From Desulfurellales bacterium (GTDB lineage Bacteria > Campylobacterota_A > Desulfurellia > Desulfurellales > Hippeaceae), in the NCBI GenBank assembly GCA_027064065.1, contig JAMOQJ010000083.1, forward strand, positions 1 through 37,902: 37,902 bases of DNA. Direction: 5' to 3'. Below the pieces are notes generated by a model, which worked only from the letters and a program-made list of their open reading frames with translations, ran no database searches and was not told the origin of the DNA. Positions 34,929 to 37,902 of this stretch are shown in pieces. How positions within the stretch are numbered: position 1 is the first letter of the stretch; the number at the start of each line of letters is the position of its first letter. The translations under genes were made by a program, and so were the position numbers.

Positions 34929-35438
34929 ATGAAAATAGTTAGATTTTCAATTTTAGCAGTTGTGTTTGTGTTATTGAATTCATGCGTTTATCATTTTGCA
35001 GGTAAGTATGCGAGTCTACCAGGCGGCATAAGAACAGTTTATATAGATAGCATAGAAAACTTGACATACGAACCGAACCTACATGTAAAACTTAAAAAAT
35101 ACCTTTTAGATGAACTCAACCTTGATACGAGAGTTAAGCTCACAAACAAAAACGATGCGCAGGGTCTCATTGAAGTAAAAATAACAAAATACAATATATC
35201 TCCATCAGCATTTGACAAAAGCGGTTTTGCGTCTATGTACAGATGCTTTGTTGTCGCCACCGTATCTTTAAAGAACTCAAAAGGGTATGTAATTAAAAAC
35301 AAAAGTGTAAGTTCTTACAAAGATTACAGTTCCAACGACTTAATATCCGCAACCGAGATAGCAAGGAACAGTGTTTCAAACTACGTTTTAAAGGATTTGG
35401 CTTCAAAGATAAAGGATGAACTGTTTGTAGGTTTTTAA
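34929..35438 (+). CDS. lptE: LPS-assembly lipoprotein LptE
   Basis: A 169-residue outer-membrane lipoprotein expected to plug and support LptD in LPS export. The signal peptide ends in a lipobox LLNSC, with lipidated C19. The mature part starts VYHFAGKYASLPGGIRTVYIDSIENLTYEPNL, the typical LptE opening with a YxFxG pattern and IPxFxN-like strand. Immediate linkage to leuS (1 nt) matches the leuS-lptE pair of many Gram-negatives. Sequence identity in this family is low, so gene order carries part of the call. Confidence 0.83.
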   Translation: MKIVRFSILAVVFVLLNSCVYHFAGKYASLPGGIRTVYIDSIENLTYEPNLHVKLKKYLLDELNLDTRVKLTNKNDAQGLIEVKITKYNISPSAFDKSGFASMYRCFVVATVSLKNSKGYVIKNKSVSSYKDYSSNDLISATEIARNSVSNYVLKDLASKIKDELFVGF

Positions 35439-35453
35439 CAATACAGGTTTGCA

Positions 35454-37016
35454 ATGTTTATATCAAAGCCCATTTTGATTTTTATAGGCTTTATGTACAT
35501 TGCAGGCCTTTTTTTTCATCTGGGATATAAACCTTTTAATAGCAAAGAATCAAAATATGCCATAGCTTCAATAGAGAGTTCGTACAATTCAAACTATTTA
35601 AATCCATCGGTAATAGGAAAACCTTTCATAGAGCACCCGCCTTTATATATAATATTGGAGTCTCTCATATTTCATCTAACAAAACCGTCTGAATTCTCAG
35701 CAAGATTGATAAGTGTATTCTCTTTTTTAGCTATAGGATGGCTTATACAAGTTTCTATATTGGATATTGTTGGTTTTGAAGCCTCACTCTTTGCCGCCGT
35801 TGGTTTTTTGGTATCGTTTGGTATATACTATTCGATATCGGCAACACCCTACGCGCTCTTTTCGTTTTTTATCTTTTTGTCTATGATAAGTGTGTTTTTA
35901 TTCGAAAAAAGTGGGGTTTTGGTAGGATGTATATTAACCTTCTTGGCATTTTCAACATACGGTTTTTCTTCCTTTGTATTTTTCTATCTATTTTTACTTG
36001 TATACGGATATTTAGATAGCAAAGCGAGACAATATATACTCTCAAAAGAACACCTGCTTGGCATAATAATTTCACTCTTTGCAATGGTTTTGTATTTTCT
36101 TTTGATATCTAAAGGCAATATTCACAAAATAAACTATATTTTGGGTTTTTTTATTATTATACCTTTCAAAAATCTTCTATCTTCAATGTCTATTTCTAAT
36201 GTTTTAACACATTCCATAACCTCTCTGCTTAAAGCTTTTTACTATTCTTTACCGTTTTCTTTCATATTTTTCACCCTATTTAAAAAAGAATTTAGAAGCG
36301 AATTTATATTCTTAATTAAAGATAATAAAAGAATAAAAAGGTTAATCGTATTTTTGACTTCCGCTTTTTCGCCAAATTTCTTTCTTTTTTCTTTTCTGCC
36401 CAATACCGAATTTGACACGTATGTATGGCTTGTAGCTTTTATGGCAATGTTTGCAGGTGTTTTGTTTTATGAAGTAGAGTATATGGAAACTTTGTTTGAT
36501 TTCAAAAAAATTGCATATATCGCTTTTTTTGCGTTTTTTATTTTATCACTATTTTGCTTTATATTTGATTTGGAATTCATAAACTCTAAAGACTACCTTA
36601 TCTTGGGCGCTATTCTTATCGTTTCAGTTATATTTTTTCCTATTGTTAAACGCATTCAAGATAATCTCAGCGCTATGTTTGTATTGCTTGTGCTTTTGTC
36701 TATACTATGCAAATTCCTTTACTCTTCATCTTATGTTGCCTACATTAAAAATTATCAAAGGGATTATGAGAAATATGCCAACGGCATAGCCAGAATTGTT
36801 TTGAAAAATAAACCCGAATATGTTATGAGTGATGGTGGAAATTTAAAGCTCTTTTTTTATTTGGAAAGAAAATTAAAGATGCCTATTTACTCTTTTAAAA
36901 ACAACAGATACGGTATAGTCATAACAAAAAACAGACAACGGGTTGCAATACTAAAAGGAGCTATTGATACGCCAAACGGCGTTTATTATATAGGAATAAA
37001 AAACGGAGGTGTTTAA
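35454..37016 (+). CDS. GT-C fold membrane glycosyltransferase (ArnT/PMT-like)
   Basis: A 520-residue protein with about a dozen membrane segments and a small soluble C-terminus. The first periplasmic loop, FNSKESKYAIASIESSYNSNYLNPSVIGKPFIEHPPLYI (about 27-65), matches the ArnT/PMT family pattern, where lipid-linked sugar donors are used. The acidic pair normally at the start of this loop (DE before xRYA) reads KE here, so the family's metal/catalytic Asp is missing by eye. It might transfer a sugar to LPS or protein, or be degenerate or differently arranged. It follows lptE by 15 nt. Confidence 0.72.
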   Translation: MFISKPILIFIGFMYIAGLFFHLGYKPFNSKESKYAIASIESSYNSNYLNPSVIGKPFIEHPPLYIILESLIFHLTKPSEFSARLISVFSFLAIGWLIQVSILDIVGFEASLFAAVGFLVSFGIYYSISATPYALFSFFIFLSMISVFLFEKSGVLVGCILTFLAFSTYGFSSFVFFYLFLLVYGYLDSKARQYILSKEHLLGIIISLFAMVLYFLLISKGNIHKINYILGFFIIIPFKNLLSSMSISNVLTHSITSLLKAFYYSLPFSFIFFTLFKKEFRSEFIFLIKDNKRIKRLIVFLTSAFSPNFFLFSFLPNTEFDTYVWLVAFMAMFAGVLFYEVEYMETLFDFKKIAYIAFFAFFILSLFCFIFDLEFINSKDYLILGAILIVSVIFFPIVKRIQDNLSAMFVLLVLLSILCKFLYSSSYVAYIKNYQRDYEKYANGIARIVLKNKPEYVMSDGGNLKLFFYLERKLKMPIYSFKNNRYGIVITKNRQRVAILKGAIDTPNGVYYIGIKNGGV

Positions 37017-37808
37017 ATGGGTGAATTAAACGAAAAAGTCATATCTAAGGCAATAGTTGAAAGATACATGAATAAACTCATGGATTATCTTGAAAACGAC
37101 GTAAGTATAGTAGGCGGTGGTCCGGCTGGACTTGTCTGTGCTTATTATCTTGCAAAAAAAGGCGTTAAGGTTGCCGTTTTCGATAAAAGACTAACCATCG
37201 GTGGCGGTATGTGGGGCGGAGCTATGTTTTTTAATGAAATAGTAGTTCAAGATATTGGTAAAGCCATTCTTGATGAATTTGATGTAAATTACGAACAATA
37301 CACAGACGGTTATTATACTGCAGATGCTGTAGAGACTACAACAACGCTTATATCCAAGGCAGTAAAAGCCGGCGCTAAAGTCTTTAATGCCGTAGAAGTG
37401 GAAGATGTTCTCTTTAAAAAGATTGGCGGTGAATATAGGGTGAACGGCCTTGTTGTTGGGTGGACAACAATGTATATGGCTCATCTTTTAGTTGACCCGC
37501 TTGTAATAACCAGCAAATATGTCGTTGACGCAACAGGACATGATGCCGATGTAGCAAGTGTTTTAACAAAGAAAGGCGGGGTAAAATTAAATACGGAATT
37601 TGGTGATGTTGTTGGAGAAAAACCTATGTGGGCAGAGGTTGGAGAGCAATCCACAATTGAGCAAACAAAAGAGGTATATCCCGGCCTTGTAGTCGCCGGC
37701 ATGGCAGCAGTCGCTGTTAGCAGATCTCATAGAATGGGACCGGTTTTTGGCGGAATGCTTAATTCGGGTAAAAAGGCAGCAGAACTTATACTTGAAAAAC
37801 TAAAATAA
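37017..37808 (+). CDS. thi4: Thi4-type thiazole synthase (sulfide-dependent, prokaryotic)
   Basis: A 263-residue FAD/NAD-binding protein of the THI4 family, forming the adenylated thiazole of thiamine from NAD and glycine. VSIVGGGPAGLVCAYYLAKKG (29-49) is the dinucleotide motif. IGGGMWGGAMFF (61-72), VDATGHDADV and the C-terminal SRSHRMGPVFGGMLNSGKKAA are family marks. Yeast THI4 donates sulfur from a Cys just before MDP. Archaeal enzymes have His there. Here the segment is AHLLVDP with Leu158, so this cannot be the suicidal cysteine type and probably uses free sulfide. GGAGGTG precedes the ATG. Confidence 0.9.
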   Translation: MGELNEKVISKAIVERYMNKLMDYLENDVSIVGGGPAGLVCAYYLAKKGVKVAVFDKRLTIGGGMWGGAMFFNEIVVQDIGKAILDEFDVNYEQYTDGYYTADAVETTTTLISKAVKAGAKVFNAVEVEDVLFKKIGGEYRVNGLVVGWTTMYMAHLLVDPLVITSKYVVDATGHDADVASVLTKKGGVKLNTEFGDVVGEKPMWAEVGEQSTIEQTKEVYPGLVVAGMAAVAVSRSHRMGPVFGGMLNSGKKAAELILEKLK

Positions 37809-37822
37809 TAAGGGAGATAAAT

Positions 37823-37902
37823 ATGGCTGAAGATAAAAAGTTTATAGACCCATTTTTTGAGCAAGACTTAGAAAAAGGTATTCAACCCATATCTTATGAC
37901 GA
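37823..37902 (+). CDS. Unidentified protein, N-terminal fragment cut by window edge
   Basis: An ATG with AGGGAG 6 nt upstream opens 26 full codons, MAEDKKFIDPFFEQDLEKG followed by IQPISYD, still open at the window end. It starts 14 nt after thi4 and is therefore probably co-transcribed. I do not recognise the family from this short acidic N-terminus. A thiamine-related role is possible from position only. Confidence 0.6.
   Translation, partial: MAEDKKFIDPFFEQDLEKGIQPISYD

Overview
The window is a compact, AT-rich stretch of a Gram-negative bacterial chromosome, with 39 genes or gene fragments and no intergenic gap over 300 bases. Outer-membrane functions (lapA/lapB, lptE, heptose and Kdo enzymes), a flagellar rod-type protein, an E. 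coli-like succinate dehydrogenase, a two-subunit class I fumarase and an anaerobe-type Thi4 fit an anaerobic, motile, possibly thermophilic proteobacterium. My best guess is a Hippea/Desulfurella-like member of the Campylobacterota. That is an inference from gene content, not a database match.

Layout. (1) Bases 1-4943, minus strand: the 5' end of an IS200-like/RAYT transposase, then the central-carbon operon gap-pgk-tpiA-secG followed by a periplasmic peptide-binding protein. (2) 5032-10661, plus strand: ACT protein, phenylacetate-CoA ligase, HIT protein, lapA, lapB, ruvA, xseA, from a promoter divergent to that of gap. (3) 10641-16636, minus strand: the C4 branch of the TCA cycle, mdh, fumarase alpha and beta, then sdhC-sdhD-sdhA-sdhB, with a second candidate promoter and a perfect 28-bp palindrome before sdhC, and a terminator after sdhB. 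(4) 16846-25349, plus strand: eight genes with overlaps or gaps of at most 2 nt: glnD, two tandem PilZ proteins, rfaE1, kdsB, coaBC, hisD and a single-domain argA. (5) 25346-29564, minus strand: envelope polysaccharide genes (WecA-like transferase, nucleotide-sugar dehydrogenase, phosphohexomutase) preceded by a minimal flagellar rod-like protein. (6) 29689-37902, plus strand: zapE, ilvD, leuS, lptE, a GT-C glycosyltransferase, thi4 and the start of an unidentified gene.

How the genes work together. Malate dehydrogenase, fumarase and SQR/fumarate reductase form a malate-to-succinate module usable in either direction. gap-pgk-tpiA connects C3 metabolism to sugar phosphates, probably gluconeogenically in an autotroph or acetate user. 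rfaE1 and kdsB make inner-core LPS precursors, lapA/lapB should tune LPS synthesis and lptE helps export LPS. GlnD senses nitrogen, and the PilZ pair probably senses cyclic di-GMP.

I found no CRISPR array, phage module or tRNA/rRNA gene, and no clearly new multi-gene system. The most interesting items are the tandem PilZ receptors inside a biosynthetic operon, the D0-only rod-like protein, the palindrome before sdhC, the inverted repeat enclosing a promoter before the phosphohexomutase, a Thi4 with Leu at the sulfur-donor position, and the frequent TTG start codons.
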